Source: Marthasterias glacialis
Taxonomy: Eukaryota; Echinodermata; Asteroidea; Forcipulatida; Asteriidae
Length of the DNA stretch: 64,000 nt
NCBI GenBank assembly: GCA_911728455.2
Contig: OU452231.1
Location: 13,051,838-13,115,837 of the forward strand
Reading direction: 5' to 3'
Shown: piece after piece, positions 1 to 13,329 of the stretch
How positions within the stretch are numbered: position 1 is the first letter of the stretch
Layout of the letters: each line of letters begins with the position of its first letter
Position numbers and translations under genes: made by a program
The notes under the pieces: model-generated
What the model was told of the DNA's origin: nothing
Seen by the model: the letters and a program-made list of their open reading frames with translations, nothing else
The model's database searches: none

Positions 1-308
1 TTGGTGCTGGTTATTACTCCGTGCATGTAATACAAGTCAACAGGACTAACGTTTCCCGCTTTGTTGATAACTTTGGGCTTTTCCAATTTGTACTTTATAG
101 ATTCCGTATCAAAAGGTCATGTATCCTGTAACACGTCGTGAATAACTTGTCTCCGTTTCCACTCTTTCGCAATATGCTGACGTCCAATTTTGGGCCCAAA
201 TCAAGTTTGTTTTCCTTCCGTGGGAGTCAAGTTCCATGAATCCCAAGAGTAGAAGCGTCTACAGCATTATTCCTTTGGTACCCGTCCCTGGAATATCTAC
301 TCCATCAC

Positions 309-534
309 GAGGCATTCAATTCAATTCAATTTAATTCAGTTCAATTCAATTATATTCAATCTAATTCAATTAAATAATTATATTAAATTAATTCAATTTA
401 ATTCAATTCAATTCAATTCAATTCAATTTAATCAGTTCAATTCAATTCAATTCAATCTAATTCAATTAAACAGATCGAAGTAAATTAAATTAATTCAATT
501 CAATTCAATTAATTTCAATTCAATTCAATAGAAC
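309..534. repeat. (TTCAA)n pentanucleotide microsatellite
   Basis: Long imperfect ATTCA/TTCAA array with AT-rich interruptions. Nothing else is recognised between 1 and 780. Confidence 0.95.
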
Positions 535-783
535 ATTTATTACCATACTCTCACAGAACAACAACAAGAAACTTAACAAGATAGGCAGACAAAGATTGGG
601 GGGGGGGGAAGGGGGAAAAAACCTCAGTTGTAGCACTTCTTAGGGAGAGAAACATATTCTGAAAATAATACTCTTTTGAAGGAAGTTTTCAAGGCAACGA
701 AAAGTTAACCGCCGATAAGTAAGCAATTTAATCAAATAGGAGCTCTGCATGATGGCCGAGTGCTGTGGTCGTCTTGTTCATTC

Positions 784-826
784 TCTAGAAGACAACAAGA
801 GCACACTGGTCGAAACGTCGAGTAAC
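784..826 (+). repeat. Dispersed GAAACGT motif, copy 1
   Basis: CTAGAAGACAACAAGAGCAC followed by ACTGGTCGAAACGTCGAG. It shares AGAGCA..CTG.TCGAAACGT with four other sites in the window. Confidence 0.65.
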
Positions 827-1239
827 AAACCGGCTCTTTTCAGAGCCAATACTTCTCAAAAGAGATTACCACCAATCATTGCCAATGGTGTCGCCGCACC
901 GCAAACCTTATCCTGTAGCATAAATTAACTATTATTTACGTCTGGCAGTTAAGTAATGCTTTTTTTAACACTGGCTTCACTGATACAAAAGTTTACATAA
1001 ACCCGTTTCGCTACACTAAACTGATATCTTTAATATGAATATTGCAAAGTATGATTGTTACAGAGAAATGATAAGCAGTTTTTCGTCAGGTGATAGATTG
1101 ATTGTTGTAGTTTTAGCATGTGATTTAATGCCGTCATTGTACGCATTTACGTAAATCGAATGTTTCTTTGAGGCCAGACGGAACATTTGCAGGGTCCTAA
1201 TGCTGTATTTTTGCAAAGATAAGGGTGACCTATCACTAG

Positions 1240-1722
1240 GGAAATAGCTGGGATCATTGCACTAAATAGAGAGAAAATCATGCGCCAAGAATCATTAGTT
1301 TTAACACAAACACCTTTTTCTGCAAATTAAAGATTTGAAGGTCGTGGTTTTTATGTTGAAAAATGGTCCAATATTGTGCCCCTTGGATTGTTGACTTTCA
1401 ACCTGGAGCCTTTTTGGAACAATAGCTGCCTGAAAAAGGCCCTATTTTGCTAAAAAGCGTAGGGCCATTTTTTTTTTCCAAGATGGAGTCTGGCCTGTTT
1501 ACTCGTTCAGGGATGTTTTCATTTTGGACGAGCCTAACTCAAACATTCCATGGTGAACCTTACTAGAAAATGAAGAGTAAAATGAAGGTTAGTTGTCAGC
1601 AAATATCTTTGATTTGTTTTCAAGAGGCTGAGAGTCTTTTGAATATTGCTCGAGTATTTTTTAATATTTGGCATTTATCATTGGTTGCTATGCGGAGCTT
1701 AGTCAGTGCGGTGCATCCAGCA
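1240..1722 (+). mobile_element. TIR element family A, copy 1
   Basis: Shares with 2715-3182 the core AAAAATGGTCCAA.ATTGTGCCC, GTTGACTTTCAACxTGGAG, CCAAGATGxAGTCTGGCC and GTTTACTC.TTCAGGG. No coding potential. The ends are GCACTAAATA-like and a diverged GTGCGGTGC. Confidence 0.8.
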
Positions 1723-2714
1723 TGAAGTCGTTTAAAAGCGCCCTCATGGGGAACGTGGTAACATTACAAACGATAGGTGGCGCTGTAAGTATTTGGTGGT
1801 AAAGCAGATTTGCTACACATTGTGGCAACAAGAGTGTACCGTAAAATACGTATCTTGTATGGCGGCTTTATCATCAGAATCATCCCAAAGTAACGTCATA
1901 TTTCGCAAATATTGACGTCAATTATCTTGACTGTGCCCAAAGTCGCGAATACTATTGTCAATGTTCAAGTTCCAAAGACAAGTATAAAGTTGCAATTGTT
2001 ACTGACGGAAAAAAGGCATTTATCTCTGGGCTGGGTCAACTCAACGCCCAACAAGCTGGTACTCATCTGGCCTGCCTTCCGGGCGGCGCGCCATTTTACA
2101 ATTTGACATATATTTTTTTTGTTCTACTGCGAAATTGATCACCTGTATTCTCGACTGGCTGTCTGGCCACAGTGTGTAAGTAAACTCGCTAGACACGGCC
2201 GCCATACGTGGCGGATGTGGTTCCAATTAGGGACTTGATATGACGCCGATGACGTCATCGAAAAGTTGCCAAAGTGTGAGCAAACACAGAGTATTTTACT
2301 AATAAATCAGAACTACTAATAATTGAGGTTGCTGTTCCTAGTTAAGCATAGATACTTGGTACCACCGGCCCCTGAAACAGCGCCCATTGCGAAAGCTGAT
2401 CGACAGACACGCATAAATTGAATAGCGCCCTCCTTTGGTGGTATTTCTGACTTCCCTGTCAGAATTTCTTCGTACAGGACACTTGGCTAACAATACTTTT
2501 TCCCCCAACATGAGTGACGCCCCGTTTTTTATAATCTGGCACTTCTAGAAAATAATGAAATGGCAAGACAACCGAAGCTTAGCCGTGATATCAATGTGAT
2601 CTTATTTCTGAAACATTCTTCATGTTGAGACTACTTACATTGCACGCCCTAATAAGGTGTTATTATTGCGAAAGATCTTATTTGGAGATTAAGGCGAATC
2701 AATACAAGGCTTCC

Positions 2715-3182
2715 AGGGTGCACTACACCACGTAGAGAGGAACCCATGCACCGAGCCTTTTAATGTAAACCCACAACTTTTTTCTGTAAATCAAAGTTTT
2801 GAAGGTCCTTGCTTTTATGGATTGTTGAAAAATGGTCCAACATTGTGCCCCTGGGGTTGTTGACTTTCAACGTGGAGCATTTTCGGTAGACTTGCCCTCT
2901 ATAAATGGCCCTTTTTTGCTAAACAGTATGGTGTCATTTTTCCAAGATGAAGTCTGGCCAGTTTACTCATTCAGGGGTGTTTTTACTTTGGATCAGCCTA
3001 CCAACAATTATCAAAGGCTGACGTACTAAAGATTGAAAAGAAAAATAAAGTTCTGTTGTCAGAAATTATATTTGATTTGTTTTCTAGAGTCTGAGAGACT
3101 TTTAAGTATTTGTTTAGTGTTTTTTAATATTTAGCATTTAGCTTTGGTTGCTATGGGAGCCTATTTAGTGTGGTGCGCCCAC
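2715..3182 (+). mobile_element. TIR element family A, copy 2 (best preserved ends)
   Basis: Begins GGGTGCACTACACCACGTAGA and ends TTTAGTGTGGTGCGCCCACC, which are diverged inverted termini. About 470 bp, non-coding, consistent with a non-autonomous DNA transposon (MITE). Its superfamily could not be assigned. Confidence 0.8.
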
Positions 3183-3844
3183 CAAATCGTCCTTTCTGAG
3201 GGAAAAAGAAAATGTCGCCCTCTTTTGACCACAATATTGCTTAAACCGTTAAATGTCGCGGCGTTAAGGCTCTCGCGAGACTGCAGAGCCCATAGGCCGT
3301 GCACAAACCGCGTTCGGACTGTAGTCGTGAGAGCATGCAGAAGTCTCGCGGGAACCAGCGCAGTCTCCCCAAGAGAGCACCAGTATTGAGAGATTTCTGT
3401 CTGGTCGTGATATGTAATCGGCGGCTGCGGCAGGCGGCTATGACTATGACTTAACCACCACCTGAACAGGCGTTGAATCAAAGGATGCCTTAAAAACACC
3501 CTTTAGCCACAGCCGCAGGAAATTAGGACACGGCCTAAAGTACGCGGAGTATGCTGAGCTTGATCTCTGTGCACGCCCTCTATGTCTCCGTATTTTTAAG
3601 GCAACTGTGTAATCGTATTTAATTGGTCTAAACCCAACTTATTGTTGGATTGTACACAACTATTTTTACTCGCCTGGCCTACTAACATTAATGCAAAGTA
3701 TGAATCCAGCCGTAGACGAAGTTGCCTTGGTAAAGACTATGTACAATGTCTTACTTTTTGTGAACTTGAAGAAAACAATTAGCTGTTGCAAACTGCTTAC
3801 CAACCGAAAGGACCAGTTGTATAAATGCAAACAATTGTTATTAT

Positions 3845-3923
3845 GGGCTCACGTTTCGACCATAGCAGAGTCTTTCTCAAAGGCTAAATGGGACAGACTC
3901 TGCTGGGGTCGAAACGTGAGGCC
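3845..3923. repeat. Dispersed GAAACGT motif as an inverted pair
   Basis: Two copies of AGACTCTGCT.GGGTCGAAACGTGAG face each other (3845-3870 and 3894-3923) and form a palindrome with arms of about 28 bp around CTCAAAGGCTAAATGGGAC. Confidence 0.75.
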
Positions 3924-4149
3924 ATTAATATATTTTTTTTCTTATGAACTGAGAAGCAGTACCAATTACTGCCCTGAGAAATTGTCCCTTCTGAAGCACT
4001 ACGTTGTGTGAAACTTTGTTTTCACTCACAACACTAACTTTGTTTTTTCGATCTCCCAAATATTCAAAGAAAGCAATGAATGTAGTGAGTTTTAGAGTCA
4101 AACACTTTTTGGTCGAGCACCAACAAGTGTCGCCAAGTACAAACGTGGC

Positions 4150-5130
4150 CGGGTAGTTTCATAGTTCGAGTACTTGGGACTACAGGCAAGAGTACTGGTA
4201 TCCGAGTCCCAAGAACTCTGATACCCGATAACAAATTCCAACAGCTAGGAGTACTAGGTATTGGATCTCCGAATAAAAGTACGACTTTAAAGTACCTTCA
4301 AACATTCTTGAGTAGTACTTTAGTTTGAGTACTTGGGACTATCCGTACGGGTACTGGTGTTCGAGTCCCAAGAACTCTGATATCCGAGGACAAATTCAAG
4401 CAGCCAGGTATACATGTGGTTCACCAAATTCAAGTACGACTTTAAGTACCTTCAAAACAGTACTTGAATAGTACTCGAGTACATTAATTCCAAGTACTCG
4501 AGTACTCGAATAAGAGTGTTTGGGCCGATGGATACTGGTACCTGTATTTGAGTCCCTAGTACTCTGATATCCGAGTACAGATTCCATCAGCTGAGATCAT
4601 GTGGATCATTACAAGCACGACTTTAGGTACCTTCAAAACAGTACTTGAGTAGTACTCGAGTATAAATTCCAAATACTCGAGTACTCGAGTACTCGAGTAA
4701 GAGTGTTTGGGACGATGGATACTGGTACCTGTATTCGAGTCCCTAGTATTCTGATATCCGAGTTCAGATTCCATCAGCTGAGATCATGTGGATCATTACA
4801 AGTAAGACTTTAGGTACCTTCAAAACAGTACTTGAGTAGTACTCGAGTACAAATTCCAAATACTCGAGTACTCGAGTAAGAGTGTTTGGGACGATGAATA
4901 TTGGTACCTGTATTCGAGTCCCTAGTTCTCTGATATCCGAGTACTGATTCCATCAGCTGAGATCATGTGGATCATTACAAGTACGACTTTAGGTACCTCC
5001 AAAACAGTACTTGAGTATAGTACTCGAGTACGAGTACTTGGGACTACCAGTACGGACGATGGTTTCCCGAGTCCCAAGAACTCTGATACCCGAATACAAA
5101 TTCCATCAGCCGAGTACTGGGTATTGGATC
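4150..5130. repeat. Tandem array, six ~150-190-bp units rich in AGTACTCGAGTACT
   Basis: The phrase ATTCCA(T/A)CAGC recurs near 4225, 4393, 4582, 4768, 4948 and 5101. Each unit also carries GTACCTTCAAAACAGTACTTG and runs of the self-complementary ACTCGAGT. Open frames here are by-products of the repetition. Confidence 0.9.
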
Positions 5131-5559
5131 TTCGAAACAAGTAACGAGTACACCTTTAAAGGAGAGCCAAAAAGTACCCGTTTTGTCATCCATGATAGAT
5201 TAAAGGAAACCACTCGTAATAGAGTGTCGAGAGAGAAGACCGAACTGGTTGAATTCAGAATTATACACTGCACTTCACGCTCATCACGCCGAACTGAGAT
5301 ACTCACATCCACACCATCGTTCCCCATTATTAATATTCATTGGTGTTGAATTACCCTATGTATGAGTTTCACACACACACTTATTCCATTAATCATAACC
5401 ACATACAAAAACACTCACTTCTGACAGTTATTGGTCTCAGACGACTTATTAAAAAAAAACACTAAAGCTCTTAATGTACCCCTCAGTGAAATATGTTCCA
5501 TCCAACACTAATTTTCGCTTGATTCGCTCCAAAGACACTGATAAAAGATACAGAAAGTG

Positions 5560-5790
5560 AGGAGATTTTATAGTGTCGATGATAGACGACCAATAATGAC
5601 TACCGTCGGCACGACGGGAACCCCCCGCCGCGTTCACCGTCTCCAAGACGCTCTGCTCGACCGGGGAGAAGTGCGAAGCAACTCGGGCAATCATCACCGA
5701 GGCTTCACCGTTGTTACCAAAAAATAACGTCGGTCGTAAAAAGAGATTGTGGCGTCCAATGATGCGAATCATCCCATAATTGATGCATTA
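5560..5790. other. Balanced-composition unique stretch, function unknown
   Basis: GC-rich compared with its surroundings, with no repeat seen. A minus-strand frame of 107 codons (5449-5772) starts MIRIIGRHNLFLRPTLFFG but resembles nothing I recognise. It could be a conserved element or an unrecognised exon. Confidence 0.3.
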
Positions 5791-6269
5791 AGAGAGAGGG
5801 GAAAAAATCATGAAATGTATTATTTAAATAGAAAAGATGAATAAATAATAACGCTTATTCATCTAAGAAACAAATTTACCAGTGGTCGTTTTTTGCAGGG
5901 AGCCGATTTACTCTCTGTTTTGAAAAAAGAAAGAAAGAAAGAAACAAAATTTCTTTTTTAACTTAGGGCATTCAAAAACTGGCTCCAAAAAGAAGGTTTA
6001 AACAAAGGTACACACATGAAAAGTATCAGTACAATAATGTTCTGGTTATTTGTTTTATTTCAGAAATCATAAGAAAAGAGCAAACAGTCGGCACAAGTCA
6101 AAAGAAGGTAAGCGTCCATGAATGTTAAACCATTGAAGAACGGAGTTTTGTGCTAAAAAAGGTGACGTTCACGGGAAAGACATGTACGCTAATAAATTAT
6201 TCAGTAGTTTGTTTCTAGGCAGCACGTCTTTCCCTAAGCAGACGGAGGGCTTAGCTCACAGTAGTATCC

Positions 6270-6640
6270 CCCTTTTGTCATGATGGATTACGGTAAAAAC
6301 CAAGAACCCTCCGGATAAATCAAAGTGTACCCACCTTTAAGCAAGGCTTTCCAGCCCTTGGGGTGCCAAGCCCGGCACCGGGGCACAGAAAACCCTTTCA
6401 TGGGGCACCAGAGTATGGTGGAGTTTGAATGGAGCCTGTTCCCCCCACGGGAGCAAACTCCAGCGCTCTGTGACCGTCTTCAACCCCACTCTTGATGCAC
6501 TCATAGGAGCCGTGCCCTCTCGGGGGAAGTTGATATAAACACAGGTCCATGGGTGTTTGATTTTAATGGATGGGTCCCCTATCCGGTCCCTGGTCTCCGT
6601 GATTCCCCTCTGGTGAAAACTCTCACGTCTTCATAACAAT
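6270..6640. other. GC-richer segment with no recognised gene, possibly a repeat
   Basis: About 350 bp with G/C runs (GGGGTGCCAAGCCCGGCACC). No long open frame on either strand. I could not link it to another copy in the window. Confidence 0.3.
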
Positions 6641-6779
6641 CACTACAAATACATTTACATAATAAAGAGGGAACAAGACTTTTTTTCGGCTTGATGGTGA
6701 CATTAATATTTATGTACAATACAGAAGGAAAATAAACAATATTAAATACAAATGAACAAATAAACGAAAAACAATATTT

Positions 6780-7225
6780 ATGAAAATGGGCCCCAGGTCA
6801 AACATGCAGAATAGTCTGGCCCCAATTTCATAGTTTTACAAAATATTAAGCAGAAAATGCCGCGAAATTTCTACTTAGGGAAAAAAAAATGTAGCTGGGA
6901 ACCAGTAACTAAACAGTACACATGCCATTGTGTTTTGGTTGGTAACCATGTCCCCCAGTAAGCAAAATGTTTTGTACTTAGCTTATTTTTGTGCTTATGT
7001 CTGTAAAATGTGCAATTTGTATTATTAATTATGAAAATGGACCCCAGGTCACGTGCAGTATCCTGTGCATAATTTCATAGTTTTACACAATATTAAAAGC
7101 AGAAAATACTGTTTAACAGATTTTTGCTTGGAAAAAAAATAGCTGGGAGCCAGTACTCTAGTGACATGATGTTTTTGGTTGGTAACCATATACCCCCAAA
7201 ATATTTTGTGATAAGCTTAATAATG
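6780..7225 (+). repeat. Direct duplication of a ~215-bp dispersed repeat
   Basis: GAAAATGG.CCCCAGGTCA...AATTTCATAGTTTTACA at 6783 and again at 7032, each followed by AGCTGGGA.CCAGTA and GGTTGGTAACCAT. A related segment (GCTTAGCGCAGAAAA, GGATTACCAGCC) occurs at 57990-58110. Confidence 0.8.
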
Positions 7226-7484
7226 TGTGCTTCACTCGATGAATTGTCCGCCAGTTGCCTGGTCTGGTCTACCAACTCATTCCTGACCCAATTCAGTCGA
7301 ACTTTCCTGGTGTTATAATACCACTCGCTGTGTGTTTATTTCCATTTATTTGAGGCGACGGATAGTTACAAGGCAATAACTCAAGAAGGGATTTGTTTGA
7401 CGAGTAAATATACACATCTTGACGGTCGATTTGAAACCCCCAGTACTATACTGCTGGGGTCCGGGTTGTAAAGAAGTATAAATT

Positions 7485-7790
7485 TAACCGCGATATTTAC
7501 TTAGTGAATGTAACTCTGAATTCCTTGCTATTTGATTTAGGTGATACTGGATATTCTAGTTTGGTTCTGATAACTTGTCTCGGTTTTGGGGTGGCGTTTC
7601 TTCGGGGGGTCGGGGGATGGCTTGGGATTCTTTGTGGTGGATCTGGAGGGGGTAGAGGGGACTGAGGATGGGGGTGATGGTGAAGAGGGGCAGGGGCACG
7701 TACACAACCCTCTGGCTTGAGCTGTGCCCCATCGTGCCACGGCAATTAGACCACAGTGTTGCATTGCTTATCTCTGATTTTGGTTTTGTG
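7485..7790. other. Purine/pyrimidine-skewed segment, no gene recognised
   Basis: G-rich on the plus strand from 7595 to 7690. Two overlapping Pro-rich minus-strand frames (60-80 codons) follow from the skew and match no family I know. Confidence 0.4.
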
Positions 7791-8019
7791 TTGTTTAGTA
7801 ATTAGCGAAGGTTCAATTGATGTAGGGTTATTTCCAACCCATTTTGACCATCTTCTGTTTGAGAATTGTGTTTTTTCTGTCTTAGGATTATCTTACAGAA
7901 GTGGGCTCGGAATAATGTCATGGGTCATCCGTGTGAACTTCGTTTTTACTGAGTAAATAAAGAAAGGGACCTGCTGGCAGAAGTAGGTTACCAGCGAAAG
8001 GGCTGAATTATGTACCGTT

Positions 8020-8115
8020 TAACATCGAGGGGTCGTGGGTTCGAATCCCGTCCGAATTGCCTGTGGTGTTTATTTTCCTGCGCAAGGCTCAGAAAGCACT
8101 GAGTATACAGTGCTT
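8020..8115 (+). mobile_element. SINE-T fragment (tRNA-derived)
   Basis: A B-box-like GGTTCGAATCC at 8038-8048, then GCCTGTGGTGT and CACTGAGTATACAGTGCTTATCAC as in the other SINE-T copies. Confidence 0.75.
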
Positions 8116-8296
8116 ATCACTATAGTCTTGTCATTAGGCATTCGTCTGGGCGCTTTTGGGCTGTAAAAAGCGTTTTAATGATATGGATATGGTTGAAAAG
8201 ATAGGTTAAAAGTAGAAAATGATGTTTCGCATAGATATCCCTTGAAATTGTGTGGTGTTTTTTATTTTATTTTTTTATTATTAATTTCATAACAGA

Positions 8297-8354
8297 ATAC
8301 AGTCCGCCATTTTGTAGATACAAATTTTGGACTCCACAAAATGGCGGACCGTAT
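8297..8354. repeat. Hairpin ATACAGTCCGCCATTTTGT / inverse
   Basis: 19-bp arms, nearly perfect, around a 20-bp loop. Probably a minimal MITE relic. Confidence 0.7.
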
Positions 8355-10689
8355 GTTTCGTGTGTACAGTGTGGTTCCCCTGGGTGTATGACCGAGAGGC
8401 AAATTTTCACTTTTTAGAATCACTACTCACGAATTACAACACACTGTAGGTGTTTTAGTGCATGAGCAACTCTTAAAAAAGGATCCAGGAGCAATTCCAA
8501 ACAGTCAAATTTTAAGCCATTTGAAGGCAAATGGCCTCTTTAACTTACGGATGAATTTATCTTGCAATATTTTCAACTATAGTCAGCATTATAAATAATT
8601 AGTACACAAGGTTTAGTCAGGAAGAACATGGTTAAGCCCCACGTGTATAAACTTCAATCAAAATGTCTGTCATAACTCGATCACGTCCAGTTCAACAAAC
8701 TCATCCCAACCCCAAGACCGCAACCTAAAGATTAATATGATATCAGGTTGCGCTTACACAACTGTCGTATTTTTCTTTTCTTTTTTCAAATAGGCATATA
8801 CAAATGTTCACTCATTTAGGTATAAGACTTTGTTCAAATGTCGTAACTCTATCGACAAATAGTTTCAGAGACGGCACAGCATGCGTTGTTAGACGAAAAT
8901 ACTTGAAGAGCACGATGCCATGCAATAATGCAGTTCTTTTTCGGGAGAATTTATCTATAAAACATGTCGACCTTTTATGACTGAGGGATGATTTGGCCAA
9001 AGTCTGTTTTTCTTCTCCGCATTTGTTTTTGCCTTTTTTCTTTCTTTTTTTTAGTCAAAAAAGGGAATTTGAAATACATGTATCGTAGGTTTTATATCTA
9101 TTTTGGAGCACAGCATGTTGTAACTTTATTTTCCAGAGCACAAACCAGTAAGTCTTGCACCACAGCTCTTGAATACGTGAATCCGCCTGCATCCATGTAG
9201 CCAGGCTACTTGTTGAAAAAAATATATAACTACGTAATGCACTTTTCGGTAATGCATAGGGCTGGCCTACATCGAGCAATATTAATCTAGTAGCGATGTG
9301 GAAAATATTGATGGAAGACCTTGTGGAAGGCTCTTGCCGAGAGTGCATAATTTGAAAATTGCTGGAGGAACCCAACCCATAAAACCCTTCAAGACTAGTT
9401 TAAAATTTCACTCTTCGCTGTCTGCACGATTTATGGGCACTATTCCCGATCAAGTGAGAGCATCCACAAACATTTGACCGGGTATAACATACTTTAAATA
9501 CGCACTGTTAAATACTTACACGCCGTACATAGAATAAAAACACCGAGCCCTGCAAACAACTTGGAGCCGAGAAGACTGTAGTGTTTCTCCCGCTCGAGCG
9601 GTCAGCCCCGGCACGCTCAGGGTTGGCGTCGTATATCGTTCATGACACCGACCCGTAACCGTAAAAATGTATAAAATGTCCTATAAGTTATTGGTTGGCG
9701 TTGAACCCGTGTGGGTGACAATGACCATTGCTTCTTTGTGGAAGATCCAAATTGCTTGTGTAAACTTTGCGCGCGGTCCATTTTATTTCACGCAGGAGGT
9801 ATCGTTCCGGTTTAAATTATATTTCGTTTCCCGCCCAACAAAATAGTCACCGGACATACAGTGCCAGGATAAATTGTCTCCACTGACAGGGGTTTTGATT
9901 GTGGATGATACAATGACCCAAGGAGGCGTTGTGTAGGGAGGCAGGAAATCCTGGCTGCAAGTTTACGTCATCAGTGGGAGCGCCCTCTTGTAATAATGAT
10001 TTCAAGAATTTTAAGAGAATATTGTGAACATGCTGATCTCTAGAACACCGTGCTGTTTGCATATGAGACATAGACGCTGAGGACAGAGGAGATGGACGTG
10101 TTCATTCGAGGTGTGGGTGTGGAGAAGGATGCTGATGAACAGCTAGATGAGAAAAGCTTACCAAATGATAGGGTGCTTGAAAGAGTCGATGAAGAGAGAG
10201 GATTGTTGGAATGGAGCGAACATAGACAGACGAAGTTGATAGGGTATGTTATAAGGGGCATTAATGTACTGCAGGATATTACTGAAGGAAGATTTGAAAA
10301 GAAGAGAGTTAGATGAATATTAATTATGACTTCATGTACAGGACCTGCCCAAGGTGGAATACAGATGATGCTAAGCGTATCTTCATCAAGTTTTATTTAA
10401 ACCTGAGAATTAACTTTACAAAATATTCAACAAAAAAGCAAAACCTTTATCAAAAATTTGCATAAGCGACTTGGGGCACACAAATCATCATTATTTTTTT
10501 GCATCGTACATACAGACTTATTTTAATTACTTTATTTGTAATTTTTTTCTTTCAATGATGTTGAAATTCATGTTTGTGTTATTATTTTTTTTCTCTGAGC
10601 GTCATGTTTGACGGGGCTTGACGGTATATGACTGTCTTTCATTTTGCTGTCAAAATCGCCAATTAGACATTCATGAAGCAGTGAGCAAA

Positions 10690-11080
10690 ATATTCATAGG
10701 GGAGCTCAATTCGCCCTACAGGCCACATTATCAAACTCTAAAATTTTACTGCAAGCTTGAAGACATCGACGTAACCCTTTTTCCTTTGCAGAATTAAGAC
10801 AGATCATTCGAACCTCATCCATCAAAATCACTGTTTCGTTTCGCCCGGGGTTTTCCTTTATGTAGGAAGATGTTTTCGAAAGGCCGAGGTTACATTCAAT
10901 ATTGGGAGCAATTTGGCCGGGGCTTTTCTCCTCAAACATCGAAGGGGACGTTACTAGCGAGGCGTCTCGCGACACTTGTAGGCGCGGGGTCATACGGGGT
11001 TATGGACCCATCTGGCGGTGGTAGGCATATGGGTCGGTCGGTTGGTTCGGACGGCCACCTGAGTGCGTCAACTGTATAAA
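10690..11080. promoter_or_regulatory. Candidate conserved non-coding element 3' of Tlx
   Basis: A repeat-free stretch of balanced composition amid AT-rich DNA. Frames are open on both strands (95 and 69 codons) with no family resemblance. Regulatory identity is only an inference from texture. Confidence 0.25.
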
Positions 11081-12119
11081 AAAAAGGAAAACTATTGGCA
11101 TTAGTAGGTCTTGGGTAAACAGTTTGTCAATAGAACGAGATGCCAGTAAACAAATCAGCGACGTCTTTCTCTTGATTTCGAGGTATTTATGAGTTTTGAT
11201 TTATATGCGTTTGGCTGTGTTGTGTTGTTGGACTGTGTTTATGCGGGAAATAAAGTGAGAAAAAGGGTAGTAACGAAATTTATTATGTGAGTAGAATAAG
11301 ATGGTAGGACAAATTAAGACGCACTAAATAATCGCGTGTGTAATTTTCTTCTGATGGAAAAGGGGATCGCCTTGATATGTTTGTGCGGGGATGATGATTT
11401 CGTATGCTATTTTGATCTCTCGATGTAATCTGTATGCCAGTTAACGGCGATACCTTGGTGACGATACCAGTGTGCTAGTGTATTTACAAAGTGTAACCAT
11501 AGAGCTGGTCTGGCGTGTTTGGTCAAAACAGAACGGCAACATCAGTTGGTTTTTAACGCAGAAATCGTCTTCTGTTGGTGCACCCCAGTGGGTTTTTTTT
11601 CAAATCACATCAATCCATGCACATCAATCCATGTGTGTGGATTGATCGTTTCTGTTTCCCCGCTTGAAATGACATAATAAGACGGAATAATAGTTCACAT
11701 GATATTTGGGTCAGATGATAAATTTCCACTCCACTAAAGCTTTGTGACTCTCCAAAGCGTGCTGCATTACAATGAATTGTTAAAAAAAAAAAACACTCTT
11801 TTAAAATCGGACAACACTCGAGGCCGATTGGAAAGGGAGGTCAATGCTGACAAATTAGTGCCTAAAATCAAGACCAAACTGGTGAGTTCACTGCACAGTT
11901 TGTCATGGTTACAAGAGGCCACGTGTCCTCCGTGCACGCGCCCTCATTTTCACCGGTCAGCAGCCACTGTACCGACGTATTTCAAAGAGCATCACCCGTG
12001 CTAAGACTAAACAGCTCTTTGTTTCAACTCGTCTCGGTTGACCAGAAACAAAACAAGGTCAGTCCATCTCCTTCAGTAATCTATTTAGTTGGGACTTAAA
12101 GAAGTTACCAGGAAGAAGA

Positions 12120-12760
12120 AAAAACAAAACAAACCGCGGTACCGTCCCAAGCGTCTGGATTCCGCCTGGAGCACCTAGTAGCCACTTCACCCCCATCAAC
12201 AGCCGCTTCGGATTGTGTTGGATCATGTGCCATATAAGGCTGACAAGCTGTCGAGGTTCGGACTGCGCCTCCAGACAAAGCCAAGACCTACATGCTCATT
12301 ACCGACCGATCCATCTTGATTCGCAATTACTTTCCAATCTTAATCTGTTGGAAGTACAACCTAAAGGGTTCGCCTCTTGGCCACGGGTGTCACGGGTAGA
12401 GGCACTTGGGACCCCCACTCCTCCCGGGCCCGCAAGTGTTTGCCCCGGCAGTTTAGAGCCGATCTTCCCCCACGTCAACTTCGGAGGCGATCGCGTTGCA
12501 GCATGATATATGACAGTTATTATTGATCTTGACAACTATTGCTCTGAAACGCAACATAGACCGAGGCGATTCGCATATGGTCTTGTCAGACACTCCGGGG
12601 CTGTTTTCTTTTGTTCGCGGAACCCCCTGCATTAACGGGCCGTCTGGACCGCCATATATCTGGAGGGAAAGAAGTAACTTTTCTTCAGGAATTGCCAAGG
12701 CGATTGCGTGATGTACCCTCCGAGCTCTAAATTACCTTGGAATTAGGCACACACTTCTAC
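12120..12760. promoter_or_regulatory. Candidate conserved non-coding element (largest unique block 3' of Tlx)
   Basis: About 640 bp near 50% GC with few stops on either strand (frames at 12213-12506 plus, 12299-12535 minus, 12453-12698 minus). No splice-bounded exon or protein family is recognised. It contains TGACAGTTATTATTGAT, a plausible homeodomain/Pbx-type site. Confidence 0.35.
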
Positions 12761-13329
12761 TGTTCGGTTACTACTTGACGGTGTGTCACGGTGTACTGCA
12801 CACGCGACGACTTAAATGACGCTTAATGACTCCTTCATATGCCCTGACTTTTTAGTCAACAGAATTAAACAGCCGTCAAAATCAGATAAATGGAGGGAAA
12901 AACCATTTTGCTCGAGGAGTAAAAAAAAAAAAAAAAACCAAAAAAAAACAGGAAGAAAGTACCGCCCTTAATGAGTTCCAGATGACAAAGCGAGAATGAA
13001 TAATAACACATCAATCTTTTCCACACAGAAGTAAATAAAATCATAATTAAAATGAAACTAATTGTTGATATTCACCTTAGCATTGAATCAACCTTGGGAA
13101 GGTGTTCTTTTTCAGTGGTACATTAATTTTGTCAATAACAAATTGTTTCGACAAGTCAGGTTTTGAAAAACCTTTAGTGTAATTATTTTATCAATATGAA
13201 ATCAAAAAGTTAAATAATCTTTTTCTCTGAACGGTTTTTGACAGATGATACTGTTTCAAAAAGAAAAACATAGGCTATAAAATGTGCATATGCACAACAT
13301 ACATGTAACATGCGAAATGGTGGTACATA

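Noticed and set aside
4396-5349. Repeated minus-strand peptides (MES.LGYQ.TRDSNTGTS)
   Set aside because: They come from translation of the tandem array; similarity between them is the DNA repeat, not a protein family.
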